Positions 8,844 to 17,046 of a stretch of 64,000 nt of DNA are shown in pieces. Numbering within the stretch: the stretch's first letter is position 1; the number at the start of each line of letters is the position of its first letter. Source of the DNA: Massilia polaris (GTDB lineage: Bacteria > Pseudomonadota > Gammaproteobacteria > Burkholderiales > Burkholderiaceae_D); the NCBI RefSeq assembly GCF_012927275.1, contig NZ_JABBGG010000009.1:62001-126000 (forward strand), given 5' to 3'. The notes below the pieces were generated by a model, which saw nothing but the letters and a program-made list of their open reading frames with translations, was not told the DNA's origin and did not search any database. Made by a program: the position numbers and the translations under genes.

Positions 8844-9416
8844 ATGAAAGTCAGCAAACAACAGGCGGCCCAAAACCGCGAGCGCGTCGTTGAGACGGCA
8901 GCCAAGTTGTTCCGGGAGCATGGTTACAACGGAATCGGCGTGGCCGACCTGATGAAAGCGGCGGGGATGACCCATGGCGGCTTCTATGCCAAATTCGGTT
9001 CCAAGGAAGCGCTGTTGGCCGAGGCTGCCGCCAAGGCAATCGAGGTGTCGATGGAGGATTGGGACAGGGTCGTCGCCAAACAGCCTGGCGATCCGCTGCG
9101 GGCGGTGACGGAGGCCTATCTTTCTCCCTTACACCGGGACCAGATTGGCAGGGGCTGTGCGATCGCTGCGCTGGGACCGGAACTGTCGCGCCTGTCGGAT
9201 GAAGTGCGCGATGCGGTAACGGACGGTGTCAGCAAGCAGATCGACAAGTTGACGCCAATAATGCACCAAGCGGATCCGCAAGCGCAGCGCCAGTCCGCAT
9301 TGGCTGCATATGCAGCGATGGTCGGTGCTCTGGTTCTCGCCCGTGCTGTCACCGACGAGAAGCTGTCGGCGGAAATGATGGACGCAGTGCTGGAAAGTAT
9401 AAACAGAGCGGTCTGA
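8844..9416 (+). CDS. TetR/AcrR-family transcriptional regulator
   Basis: This is a 190-aa repressor-type protein. The N-terminal helix-turn-helix is clear (RERVVETAAKLFREHGYNGIGVADLMKAAGMTHGGFYAKFGSKEALL, residues about 13-57); the rest is the helical ligand/dimerisation domain, with Cys in GRGCAIAALGPEL. AAGGAGG precedes the ATG. It is divergent from the aldo/keto reductase-thiolase pair, which it probably represses along with itself. The GRGCAIAALGPEL segment with its single Cys is typical of the group often found beside reductases. The ligand is unknown. Confidence 0.92.
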   Translation: MKVSKQQAAQNRERVVETAAKLFREHGYNGIGVADLMKAAGMTHGGFYAKFGSKEALLAEAAAKAIEVSMEDWDRVVAKQPGDPLRAVTEAYLSPLHRDQIGRGCAIAALGPELSRLSDEVRDAVTDGVSKQIDKLTPIMHQADPQAQRQSALAAYAAMVGALVLARAVTDEKLSAEMMDAVLESINRAV

Positions 9417-9492
9417 ACGGTGCGTGATCGCGCATGAAGGTTGGCGCGATGGGTGAATCAAACCCGCCAATGGCCGGACGCGCTTCGGACGT

Positions 9493-9516
9493 AAAAAAGG
9501 CGCCCGCAGGCGCCTT
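9493..9516 (-). terminator. Rho-independent terminator of rpoH
   Basis: AAGGCGCC (9497-9504) and GGCGCCTT (9509-9516) form a perfect 8-bp stem with a CGCA loop. Read on the minus strand, the stem runs into a run of T residues (9498 down to 9493). It lies 22 bp past the rpoH stop codon. Confidence 0.88.
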
Positions 9517-9538
9517 CGTTCGATCGGTCCGGACCGGC

Positions 9539-10438
9539 TTACACAAACGCCGCCAGCGAACCTTTCATTTTCTTCAGTGCCGCCGCTTCGATCTGGCGGA
9601 TACGCTCGGCGGACACGCCGAATTCGGCAGCCAGCGTGTGCAGGGTCGCACCCGAGCCATCGTCGTTGGCCAGCCAGCGCGCTTCGATGATGCGGCGCGA
9701 ACGCGGGTCCAGCTTCGACAGCGCCGACGCCAGTCCCTCCGACTGCAGGCGCGTGACCTGCTCGGCTTCCAGCACCTTGGTCGGCTCCGACAGGTCGGAC
9801 GACAGGTAGGCGATTGGCGAGAACTTGTCGTCTTCGTCGTCGGTCGGCGATTCGAGCGCGATGTCGCGGCCCGACAGGCGCGTTTCCATCTCGATGACTT
9901 CTTCACGCTTGACGTCGAGCAGCTTGGCCAGCGCATCGATCTGGGTCGGCGACATCGCATCCAGACCCGTCTTGTTGCTGCGCAGGTTGAAGAACAGCTT
10001 GCGCTGGGCCTTGGTCGTGGCGACCTTCACCAGGCGCCAGTTCTTCAGGATGTATTCGTGCATTTCGGCCTTGATCCAGTGCATTGCATAGGACACCAGG
10101 CGAACGCCCTGGTTAGGATCGAAACGCTTGACCGCTTTCATCAGCCCGATATTGCCTTCCTGGATCAGGTCGGCGTGCGGCAGGCCGTAGCCAAGGTAGC
10201 CGCGCGCGATCGATACCACCAGGCGCAGGTGCGACAGCACCAACTCCTGTGCGGCGCCGAGGTCGTTGCTGTCGCGCAGGCGGCGGGCCAGCGACTGTTC
10301 TTCCTCATGCGTCAGCATCGGCAGACGGTTGACCGCCGAAATGTAGGCATCGATATTACCAAGATTGCCAGTAAATCCGAGTCCGAGAGCACGACTTCCA
10401 GTCGGAACCAGTGCGGATTGTGCGGACGTCATAGTCAT
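9539..10438 (-). CDS. rpoH: RNA polymerase heat-shock sigma factor RpoH (sigma-32)
   Basis: This 299-aa sigma factor directs RNA polymerase to heat-shock promoters. Region 1.2/2 (PMLTHEEEQSLARRL, LVVSIARGY, LIQEGNIGLMKAVKRFDPNQGVRLVSYAMHWIKAEM) is followed by the RpoH-specific box QRKLFFNLR (about residues 140-150), the DnaK/FtsH-sensitive region in E. coli. Region 4 ends with HTLAAEFGVSAERIRQIEAAALKKMK. GAGGAA is the ribosome-binding site. Length matches the family. A CIRCE operator covers the promoter, so HrcA probably adds transcriptional repression to the usual post-translational control. Downstream is a strong terminator, so it is monocistronic. Confidence 0.97.
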   Translation of the reverse strand: MTMTSAQSALVPTGSRALGLGFTGNLGNIDAYISAVNRLPMLTHEEEQSLARRLRDSNDLGAAQELVLSHLRLVVSIARGYLGYGLPHADLIQEGNIGLMKAVKRFDPNQGVRLVSYAMHWIKAEMHEYILKNWRLVKVATTKAQRKLFFNLRSNKTGLDAMSPTQIDALAKLLDVKREEVIEMETRLSGRDIALESPTDDEDDKFSPIAYLSSDLSEPTKVLEAEQVTRLQSEGLASALSKLDPRSRRIIEARWLANDDGSGATLHTLAAEFGVSAERIRQIEAAALKKMKGSLAAFV

Positions 10439-10571
10439 CTATTTCCTCGTAATGTGAGCAGTGCTGCATCGTCAATTTGCCATGGCAGCATTTCCCATGG
10501 AGCGACAGTTACGGTGTGTTACCCGGACGCTAGCGGTAGTGTTTTCGAATACTCTGCCAGGCGCTGGTCAT

Positions 10572-10601
10572 ATATTAGCACTCTCCAGCAACGAGTGCCA
10601 A
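10572..10601 (-). promoter_or_regulatory. Sigma-70-type promoter of rpoH
   Basis: On the minus strand TTGGCA (10601-10596) and TAATAT (10577-10572) are separated by 18 bp and direct transcription towards rpoH. The -35 lies inside the right CIRCE arm and the -10 overlaps the left arm, so HrcA binding would block polymerase. The 5' leader would be about 130 nt. Confidence 0.55.
10575..10601. promoter_or_regulatory. CIRCE operator (HrcA-binding site) upstream of rpoH
   Basis: TTAGCACTC (10575-10583), a 9-bp spacer and GAGTGCCAA (10593-10601) match the CIRCE consensus TTAGCACTC-N9-GAGTGCTAA with a single mismatch. HrcA binds such elements and represses heat-shock genes at normal temperature. The element coincides with the likely rpoH promoter. 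Confidence 0.88.
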
Positions 10602-10887
10602 TCGCCCCCAAATTTGCTTTTCGACATCAATTTAAGATTGCCGTACGGAAATATATTTAGAAGATTCCACTCTATGGCGAGCCAGGATTTACCGAATTGA
10701 GATGCGTCAAAAGTATTGCAGAGTAATCATGCAGGTACGGGCTTAAGACGGCCTTAAGACGCGCGGTCGATGCGTTCATTTTAAAGGAAGGGGGGAGCGA
10801 TTTCTGTACGATGAATCACTTTCGCGGCCGAAGCGGGAACTTGACCGCTAGCCCGGCGCGGCGGCCGGGATAGCGGGACGCGTGGCG
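10602..10887. other. Intergenic remainder between rpoH promoter and ftsX
   Basis: This stretch is AT-richer than the genes. It contains a tandem CTTAAGACG repeat with a 2-nt spacer (about 10742-10761) and a GC-rich imperfect hairpin near 10855-10872 just beyond the ftsX stop. No convincing open frame or RNA gene is visible. Confidence 0.4.
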
Positions 10888-11804
10888 TTAAGCCAGCCGC
10901 GCCAGGTGGCGGCGGATCGACAGCATGGCGCCGACCAGCCCGAGTCCGGCGCTGATGGCCAGCAAGCCGAGGCTTGCCAAAGGACCGAGCGGCAGCAGCA
11001 GGAACTCCGATGCGTACAGCCGGGCGAACTCGGCAACCGCGCTGTTGAGCGGCTGCAGCGACAACGCGACCGCGCCGAGCGCCACCACGCCGGCGCCAAG
11101 TCCGAGCAGCATGCCGGTGTAATAGAACGGACGGTGGATGAAGTTGTCGGTCGCGCCGAGCAGCTTGGCCATCGTGATTTCTTCGCGCTGGGTCAGCACC
11201 TGCAGGCGGATCGTGTTGAACACCACCGCGATCACCACCATGCCGAGCGTGACCGCCAGCAGCAGCAGCGCCAGGCGCAGCACATTGAGCAGGGCGGCGA
11301 GGCGCTTGACCCAGGCCGAGTCCACGTGCACCGCGTCGACGTTCGGCAGCGCGCGCAGCTTGTCGGCCAGCGTGTCGATGCCGGCGGCATCCCTGGCGCT
11401 GTCGTAGCCGTCGAGCTTGAGCACATAGCTGTCGGGCAGCGGATTCTCGCCCAGCGTATCGAGCACGTCGGCGGTTGCGCTCTTGGCCTTCAGTTTCTCC
11501 AGCGCTTCCTCGCGCGGCACGAAGGTAACGGTGGCGCGCTGCGCGCCGACGCTCTTCTCCAGTGCCGGCACCAGTGCGCGCGCCTGCTCGCGGGTCGCGC
11601 CGGGCGACACGAACAGGCTCAGTTCAGGTTCGACCGCAAGCTGTTGCGACAGCGGCCTGACGTTGTCGAGCAGGGTCAGGCCCGCGAACGGCAGCGCCAG
11701 TGCGATGGCGACGACGATCACATTGAACAGGAAGCTGCCCGGCGCGCGGCGGATGGTGGCGAACGCGCCGTCGAGCGCGAAGCGGTGTTGGCGGATCCAG
11801 CTCT

Positions 11805-11808
<4 letters not shown>
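10888..11808 (-). CDS. ftsX: Cell-division ABC transporter permease FtsX
   Basis: This 306-aa inner-membrane subunit of the FtsEX complex couples ATP use by FtsE to activation of septal peptidoglycan hydrolases and divisome assembly. It has the type VII ABC topology: TM1 (residues about 25-45), a large periplasmic domain (about 50-165), then three TM segments with the permease motif TQREEITMAKLLGATDNFIHRPFYYTG. Its ATG overlaps the ftsE stop by 4 nt. It is the last gene of ftsY-ftsE-ftsX. Length is typical. Confidence 0.96.
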
Positions 11809-12464
<656 letters not shown>

Positions 12465-12470
12465 GAGGCC

Positions 12471-13730
12471 TTATCCGAGCAGCGCTTCGACAAATTCGTC
12501 AGCCTTGAATGGCTGCAGGTCTTCGATCTTCTCGCCCACGCCGATGAAATACACCGGCACCGGGCGGGTGCGCGCGATTGCTGCCAGCACGCCGCCTTTC
12601 GCGGTGCCGTCCAGTTTCGTGATGACGAGGCCAGTCAGGGTCAGCGCGTCGTCGAAGGCCTTGACCTGCGCCAGCGCGTTCTGTCCGGTGTTGCCGTCGA
12701 TGACCAGCAGCGTCTCGTGCGGGGCGCCTTCCATGCCCTTGCCGATCACGCGCTTGATCTTGCGGAGTTCTTCCATCAGGTGCAGCTGGGTCGGCAGGCG
12801 TCCGGCCGTGTCGACCATGACCACGTCCATGCCGCGCGCTTTACCCGACTGCACCGCGTCGAAGGCGACGGCGGCCGGATCGCCCGACTCCTGCGAGATG
12901 ACGGTGACGTTGTTGCGCTGTCCCCAGACCATCAGCTGTTCGCGCGCGGCGGCGCGAAAGGTGTCTCCCGCGGCCAGCAGCACCGACTGGTGGTAGGTCT
13001 GCATGTGCTTGGCCAGCTTGCCGATGGTGGTGGTCTTGCCGGCGCCGTTGACGCCCGCAATCATCATCACCAGCGGTTCGTAGCGGCCCAGCTCCAGCGG
13101 CTTTTCGAGTGGACGCAGCATGTCGGTCATCAGCACCTTGAGCGCGGCCTTGACCTCGACGGCGTCGAGCAGCTTGTCTTCCTTGACTTTCCTGCGCAGC
13201 GCGTCGAGCAGGTGCTGGGTGGCGTCCATGCCCGCGTCGGACATCAGCAGCGCCGCTTCCAGTTCTTCGTACAGGTCTTCGTCGATGCGGGCGCCGACAA
13301 ACAGCAGGCTCAGGTTGTTGGACGTCTTCGACAGGCCGGCCTTGAGGCGGTCCATCCAGGATTTTTTGCGGTCCGCTTCGCTGCCGAGGCGTTCGGCGGT
13401 TTCCGGGATCAGCTCGGCGACTTCGACGACTGGAGCGGGAGCGGGAGCAGGTTCTGGTGCGGGCACCGGCGCCGGTTGAACGACTGGCGGGGCGACGGGT
13501 GCAGGCGCAACCGGCTGCAGCACTGGCGGTGCGGAAAATGTCGAGGTTGTGCCGTAGCGGCGCGCCATGCCGGATGGCGCTGGCGCTGGAGCCGGAACAG
13601 GCGTCGGCGCCACAGGCGCGGCAGGCTCAACGTGAACAGGTGCAACCGGCGCAGGAGCAGGCGGCGGCGCGATTGGCTCGGGCGCCGCACTCTCTTCCGG
13701 GCGGAGAATTTTTTTGAAGAAACTAAACAT
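12471..13730 (-). CDS. ftsY: Signal recognition particle receptor FtsY
   Basis: This 419-aa SRP-GTPase docks ribosome-SRP complexes at the inner membrane. The first ~110 residues are a Pro/Ala-rich, low-complexity A-domain; then comes the N domain and the G domain with GVNGAGKTTTIGKLA (P-loop), DTFRAAAREQL, VDTAGRLPTQ and TKLDGTAKGG. The Pro/Ala stretch is richer than in E. coli, whose A-domain is acidic. It is first in the ftsY-ftsE-ftsX operon, a conserved arrangement. Confidence 0.97.
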   Translation of the reverse strand: MFSFFKKILRPEESAAPEPIAPPPAPAPVAPVHVEPAAPVAPTPVPAPAPAPSGMARRYGTTSTFSAPPVLQPVAPAPVAPPVVQPAPVPAPEPAPAPAPVVEVAELIPETAERLGSEADRKKSWMDRLKAGLSKTSNNLSLLFVGARIDEDLYEELEAALLMSDAGMDATQHLLDALRRKVKEDKLLDAVEVKAALKVLMTDMLRPLEKPLELGRYEPLVMMIAGVNGAGKTTTIGKLAKHMQTYHQSVLLAAGDTFRAAAREQLMVWGQRNNVTVISQESGDPAAVAFDAVQSGKARGMDVVMVDTAGRLPTQLHLMEELRKIKRVIGKGMEGAPHETLLVIDGNTGQNALAQVKAFDDALTLTGLVITKLDGTAKGGVLAAIARTRPVPVYFIGVGEKIEDLQPFKADEFVEALLG

Positions 13731-13838
13731 GGGTCTGTATCGGCGGGCGCTGCATGCACATTCCCTCGACTGCGGGGAACGATGAATTGGATCGCGCGTA
13801 TTTTACCAGAGCAGTGCCCGTGATTCTTGTCATCCTGT

Positions 13839-14777
13839 CTAATTGGCAAGCTCGACACGGCTGGTGCGCCAGCGGCCCACCGCACCGGCGATGCCCTCAA
13901 GGTCGAGCACGCAGTCGGGCCCCAGCTGGCGAATCAGCTGGGCTGCGCAGGCGCCGCCGATCCAGACCTCTGCGCTACCGTCCAGCCGTTCCTTCAGCTG
14001 GGAGATGTTGTCGATCGCGGCGCGCGATGAAATTCCGATAGAAAACGACAGCGCGACGACATCCGCGCGGTGGACTTTAGCGGCGGCAACGATCTCGGAC
14101 AGCGGCGTCTGCACGCCCAGCGAGATGCAGCATGCACCTTCCAGGGCAAACAGCGCTTCGGCCATCAGCAGGCCGAGGCCGTGGCGCTCCATCGGAACGG
14201 TGGTCAGCAGGATGCGCGGGCTGGCCTGGTCGCGCTCGTTCGGCTGGCTTGCGGCAAAGATCGCGGCGCGCATTACGCCTTGCAGTGTTTCCGCATACAG
14301 GTGTTCCTCGAACACGGCCAGGCGGCCGGCGGACCACGCATCTCCCACCAGCGTCGTCAGCGGCGCAACCAGCTCGGTGACGAAGCTGCGCAGGCCAAGG
14401 CGCAGCTGGGCCTGGACCATCGTTTGGCGCAGCTCATGCATCCGGTGCCCGGCAAGCAGCGCCATGCACTCGGCGAGCAGCGGGTCGTTGGCGTTGGGCG
14501 GCGGCGTGGTCGTCTTGCGCGCCGCCAGCTGGGCCAGCTCGTCGCCCGACAGGTTGACAATTTTTCCTGGACGGTAGCCGTTGTCGATCAGCCTCTTAAT
14601 TAGTTGCAACCGAACGCGTTGCTCCACCGAATATATCCGTTCACCGTTCGCATCCCGGCTTGGCTTGGGAAACTCATAGCGCCGTTCCCAGACGCGCAGG
14701 GTTTCCTTGGCGATACCGGTCTCGCGTTCAACCTCGCTAATGGTGATCATGCGTTCGGCGTGGGCATTGTTGCTCAT
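13839..14777 (-). CDS. Cobalamin-binding MerR-family regulator, LitR/CarH type
   Basis: This 312-aa protein is a predicted B12-dependent light-sensing repressor. An N-terminal MerR helix-turn-helix (ITISEVERETGIAKETLRVWERRYEFPKPSRDANGERIYS) is followed by a helical-bundle domain and a Rossmann-like B12-binding domain. Key cobalamin residues known from Thermus CarH are visible: W-x9-E-H in WSAGRLAVFEEH, which caps the upper axial face, and E-x-H-x-x-G in MERHGLG, whose His is the lower ligand. ATG at 14777 is chosen over an earlier ATG at 14825 because AGGA precedes it and it begins nearer the HTH. It is divergent from the fatty-acid modification operon, its likely target. In CarH, adenosylcobalamin gives dark repression and light releases it; the same here is inference. 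Confidence 0.88.
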   Translation of the reverse strand: MSNNAHAERMITISEVERETGIAKETLRVWERRYEFPKPSRDANGERIYSVEQRVRLQLIKRLIDNGYRPGKIVNLSGDELAQLAARKTTTPPPNANDPLLAECMALLAGHRMHELRQTMVQAQLRLGLRSFVTELVAPLTTLVGDAWSAGRLAVFEEHLYAETLQGVMRAAIFAASQPNERDQASPRILLTTVPMERHGLGLLMAEALFALEGACCISLGVQTPLSEIVAAAKVHRADVVALSFSIGISSRAAIDNISQLKERLDGSAEVWIGGACAAQLIRQLGPDCVLDLEGIAGAVGRWRTSRVELAN

Positions 14778-14896
14778 GGGTAATCCTGTGGTGGTGCCGG
14801 TATGTATAGGACAGAGTTTTTGCATTGTAAGCGTATCCGCGGCTGTTCAGCTACGGAAACTGAAACTCAATGCAAAGGCGCGAAATAGCTGTCTAG

Positions 14897-14963
14897 GACA
14901 AATAATTGACAATCGCACTTATATTGTGGATTATTCACATTGTAGAGGATTTGTCTTGGACAA
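14897..14963 (+). promoter_or_regulatory. Promoter and candidate LitR/CarH operator of the lipid-modification operon
   Basis: A perfect -35 TTGACA (14906-14911) is followed after 17 bp by GATTAT (14929-14934, 4 of 6). GACAA occurs as direct repeats exactly 11 bp apart (14897-14901 and 14908-14912), the second overlapping the -35. An inverted pair TTGTC-TTG-GACAA lies at 14951-14963, just past the expected start site. An 11-bp direct-repeat period over the -35 is what I recall for Thermus CarH operators. Binding is inferred. Confidence 0.55.
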
Positions 14964-14984
14964 AATTAAGGTGCTGGGAAGAAC

Positions 14985-16274
14985 ATGAAAACTGCAGTCA
15001 TCGGCGCCGGCATCTCCGGCCTGTCGAGCGCTTACAGGCTGGTCCAGGCGGGCGCCGACGTCACGCTGTTCGAAGCCGGGAGCTACTTTGGGGGACATAG
15101 CAATACGGTGGATGCCGACGTCGATGGTGTCCGTTTCGGCGTCGACACGGGCTTCCTGGTGTTCAACGAACGCACTTATCCGGAGCTGATCGGGCTGTTT
15201 GCCGAACTCGGCGTCGAAAGCGTCGCCAGCGACATGTCGTTTTCGGTCAAGCTGCCGCTGCCGGGCCGCACGCTCGAATGGGCCGGCAGTAATCTCGGCA
15301 CCGTGTTTGCCCAGCGCGGCAACCTGTTCAATCCGCGCTTCCTGCGCATGGTGCGCGACATCCTGCGCTTTAACAAGGAAGCCACCGCGCTGGCCGCCGG
15401 CGGTGACGCGATGCCGGCGCAGTCGCTGGGCCAGTTCCTTGATGAACGCCGCTACAGCACCGAGTTCCGCTACTGGTACCTGCTGCCGATGGCCGCCTGC
15501 ATCTGGTCCTGTCCCGCAGGTCAGATGCTGGCCTTCCCGGCCGCGACGTTTATCCGATTCTGTCACAACCACGGCCTGCTGCAGGTGAGCGACCGTCCGC
15601 AATGGCGCACGGTGCGCGGCGGTTCGCGCGTGTATGTGGACAAGCTGCTGGCCGCGATCCCGTCGCGCCGCCTTGACATGCCCGTGCAGTCGGTGACGCG
15701 CGCGGCGCATGGCGGTGCGCGCTCGGTGCGGGTCGAAACGGCCGCCGGCGCCGAGCAGTTCGACCAGGTCGTGCTGGCGTGCCACAGCGACCAGACGCTG
15801 GCGCTGCTGGGCGATGCGCGGGCCGATGAACGCGCCGTCCTCGGCGCCATCGGCTACCAGCCGAACCGCGCGGTGCTGCATACCGATGCCAGCTGCCTGC
15901 CCGCGAAGCGCCGCGCGTGGTCTGCCTGGAATTACCAGAGCACGGCGTCCGCCAGTCCACAGGTGTGCGTGCACTACCTGATCAACAAGCTCCAGCCGCT
16001 GCCATGCACGACGCCGGTGATCGTCTCGCTGAACCCGATCGACGAGCCGGACCCGCGCCTGGTGCTGGGCGAATTCGATTACGCCCACCCCGTGTTCGAT
16101 GCCGCTGCGGTGGCGGCGCAGGGGCGACTTCCCGCGCTACAAGGCGTGCAGGGCACCTGGTTCGCCGGCGCGTGGACCGGCTACGGATTCCACGAAGACG
16201 GACTCAAGTCGGGACTGTCGGTGGCGGCGGCGCTGGCGGCGCGCATGTCGGGGCAGGGCAATGCAGCCGCCTGA
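14985..16274 (+). CDS. FAD-dependent oxidoreductase (amine-oxidase/desaturase-like)
   Basis: This 429-aa flavoprotein opens with a Rossmann dinucleotide motif, AVIGAGISGLSSAYRL, followed by the FAD-binding acidic strand end LFEAGSYFGGHSNT. This pattern is shared with protoporphyrinogen oxidase, amine oxidases and phytoene-desaturase-like enzymes. The C-terminal FAD motif includes WFAGAWTGYGFHEDGLKSG. GGGAAG precedes the ATG. It is first in the operon and overlaps the DUF1365 gene by 14 nt. This exact trio (FAD protein, DUF1365, Cfa-like methyltransferase) is conserved in light- and singlet-oxygen-induced clusters, where fatty-acyl chains are modified. Oxidation of a membrane acyl chain is a reasonable but unproven role. 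Confidence 0.9.
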   Translation: MKTAVIGAGISGLSSAYRLVQAGADVTLFEAGSYFGGHSNTVDADVDGVRFGVDTGFLVFNERTYPELIGLFAELGVESVASDMSFSVKLPLPGRTLEWAGSNLGTVFAQRGNLFNPRFLRMVRDILRFNKEATALAAGGDAMPAQSLGQFLDERRYSTEFRYWYLLPMAACIWSCPAGQMLAFPAATFIRFCHNHGLLQVSDRPQWRTVRGGSRVYVDKLLAAIPSRRLDMPVQSVTRAAHGGARSVRVETAAGAEQFDQVVLACHSDQTLALLGDARADERAVLGAIGYQPNRAVLHTDASCLPAKRRAWSAWNYQSTASASPQVCVHYLINKLQPLPCTTPVIVSLNPIDEPDPRLVLGEFDYAHPVFDAAAVAAQGRLPALQGVQGTWFAGAWTGYGFHEDGLKSGLSVAAALAARMSGQGNAAA

Positions 16275-17046
16275 CGCCCCAGTGCCGCAGCTGTGTTTCG
16301 GCCAGGTGCGTCACCGGCGCCTTCGGCCGCGAGCGAACGCGTTCGCCTACGCCAGCTACTACCTGCGCCTTCCGATTCGCACGCTGGGTGCGCAGGGCTT
16401 CGGCTGCAAGCTCGTAACGCGCAACCGCTTCAACCTGCTGTCGTTCTTCGACGCCGACCATGGCAACGGCGAGCGTCCGCTGGTCGAATGGATCGACGCG
16501 CTGCTTGAATCCGAAGGCGTGCACGATGCCGATGGCGAGATCTGGCTGCAGGCGATGCCGCGGGTGCTGGGGTTTGCGTTCAACCCGGTGTCGTTCTGGT
16601 ACTGCCACCAGGCCGGCGGCGCCCTGCGCGCGGTGCTGTGCGACGTGCGCAACACCTTCGGCGAGCGCCACTTCTACCTGCTCGATAACGGCGCCGCGAT
16701 TGCAAACGGCAGCGAGCTGTGTGCCCGCAAAGTGTTCCACGTGTCGCCGTTCTGCCGCGTCGAAGGCGGCTACCGCTTCCGCTTTTTGCGTGCGGTTCGC
16801 GACGACGGTGAACACACGCTGGCATGCATCGATTACGACGACGCCGACGGCCTGCTGCTGCAAACAAGCCTGTCGGGACTCGCCACCCGCCTGTCCGACG
16901 CCAGCGCGGCACGGGCGTTTTTCGGTTTTCCCCTCATGACCTTCGGCGTCGTTGCGCGCATCCACTTGCAGGCCTTGCGTCTGTGGCTGCGCCGCGTGCC
17001 TTTCCATTCCAAACCCGCTCCTCCTGAACAAAAGGTTAGCCGATGA
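16261..17046 (+). CDS. DUF1365 family protein
   Basis: This 261-aa protein belongs to the DUF1365 family, whose signature CFGQVRHRRLRPRANAFAY and later FNPVSFWYCHQ, VRNTFGERHFYLL and FHVSPFCRVEGGYRF are evident. Function is not established; the gene almost always neighbours the FAD oxidoreductase and Cfa-like methyltransferase. The ATG at 16261 is chosen because it is preceded by GGGCAGGGC and begins right before the conserved region; a longer upstream frame lies inside the previous gene. It overlaps both neighbours (14 nt and 4 nt), so translational coupling is likely. Confidence 0.9.
   Translation: MQPPDAPVPQLCFGQVRHRRLRPRANAFAYASYYLRLPIRTLGAQGFGCKLVTRNRFNLLSFFDADHGNGERPLVEWIDALLESEGVHDADGEIWLQAMPRVLGFAFNPVSFWYCHQAGGALRAVLCDVRNTFGERHFYLLDNGAAIANGSELCARKVFHVSPFCRVEGGYRFRFLRAVRDDGEHTLACIDYDDADGLLLQTSLSGLATRLSDASAARAFFGFPLMTFGVVARIHLQALRLWLRRVPFHSKPAPPEQKVSR

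Noticed and set aside
16099-16260. Upstream extension of the DUF1365 protein
   Set aside because: It lies inside the FAD-oxidoreductase gene and would add 54 residues not seen in the family; the start at 16261 has a ribosome-binding site.
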